A stretch of 12,295 bases of DNA. It comes from Ochromonadaceae sp. CCMP2298 (taxonomy: Eukaryota; Sar; Synurophyceae; Ochromonadales; Ochromonadaceae). The notes beneath the pieces are model-generated. The model was not told the origin of the DNA, ran no database searches, and saw only the letters and a program-made list of their open reading frames with translations. The stretch covers positions 1-12,295 of the forward strand of contig MU634428.1 in assembly GCA_026770595.1 (NCBI GenBank), given 5' to 3'. The position numbers and the translations under genes are program-made. Below are positions 12,254-12,295 of the stretch, one piece after another; positions within the stretch are counted from its first letter, which is position 1, and the number at the start of each line of letters is the position of its first letter.

Positions 12254-12295
12254 CTGTGTCTGTGTCTGTGTCTGTGTCTGTGTCTGTGTCTGTGT
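12254..12295 (-). repeat. (ACACAG)7+ leader microsatellite before the 123-aa gene, cut by the window edge
   Basis: CTGTGT is repeated seven times exactly from 12254 to the last base of the window (sense ACACAG), one base upstream of the ATG at 12252. The true length is unknown. The sense strand is T-free. Confidence 0.93.

Overview
The window looks like part of the genome of a large nucleocytoplasmic DNA virus (NCLDV) that infects a protist or alga. The closest fit is the Mimiviridae-like order Imitervirales. The protein set supports this: a kinase with the G-E-G-T-Y-G-C-V loop typical of these viruses, a Ski2-like RNA helicase, an RBR-type RING/IBR protein with the conserved viral 'ALLPATQ' stretch, a BspA-like (DUF285) repeat protein and a divergent eIF1A-like factor. 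The promoters support it too. The octamer AAAATTGA, the early-promoter core of mimivirus and its relatives, occurs six times when both strands are read. Five copies lie 50 to 110 nt upstream of an ATG in the correct orientation. I see no introns, tRNA, rRNA, CRISPR array or transposase. No virus name can be given from the sequence alone.

Layout: the left edge holds the 3' end of a gene with a repeated Cys/Gly-Lys motif (+). It is followed by the kinase (+) and a membrane-anchored HExxH protein (+). Next come two small unknown genes (-), a small AT-rich multi-pass membrane protein (+), two more unknowns (-; one perhaps a beta-propeller), the Ski2-like helicase (-) and the DUF285 repeat protein (-). 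A divergent promoter then leads into the RBR protein (+), which converges on the eIF1A-like gene (-) and a small unknown (-). Genes are tightly packed, and no gene-free stretch exceeds 300 bases.

The most unusual feature is that five early-type genes have their own short tandem repeat between the promoter (where visible) and the start codon: (ACAGAG)11, (ACACAG)7 or more, (ACAAAC)9, an AATCTACC octamer array and a CACAACAAGAGA dodecamer array. The units differ, but all are A/C-rich and T-free or T-poor on the sense strand, and all end within 0 to about 15 nt of the ATG (11 nt for the dodecamer array). A sixth leader carries a spaced ACACTACC pair. This suggests selection for unstructured leaders built by repeat expansion, and possibly length-variable expression. 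The repeats also settle two gene starts: the longer open frames of the 166-aa gene and the DUF285 gene begin only at TTG, run through the repeat and overlap the promoter.

Functionally, several genes act on host control of RNA, translation and protein turnover: the helicase (RNA decay or unwinding), the eIF1A-like factor (initiation), the RBR protein (ubiquitin transfer) and the kinase (signalling). The DUF285 protein and the membrane-anchored HExxH protein are candidates for surface or membrane roles. These joint roles are inferred from families, not shown by the sequence.
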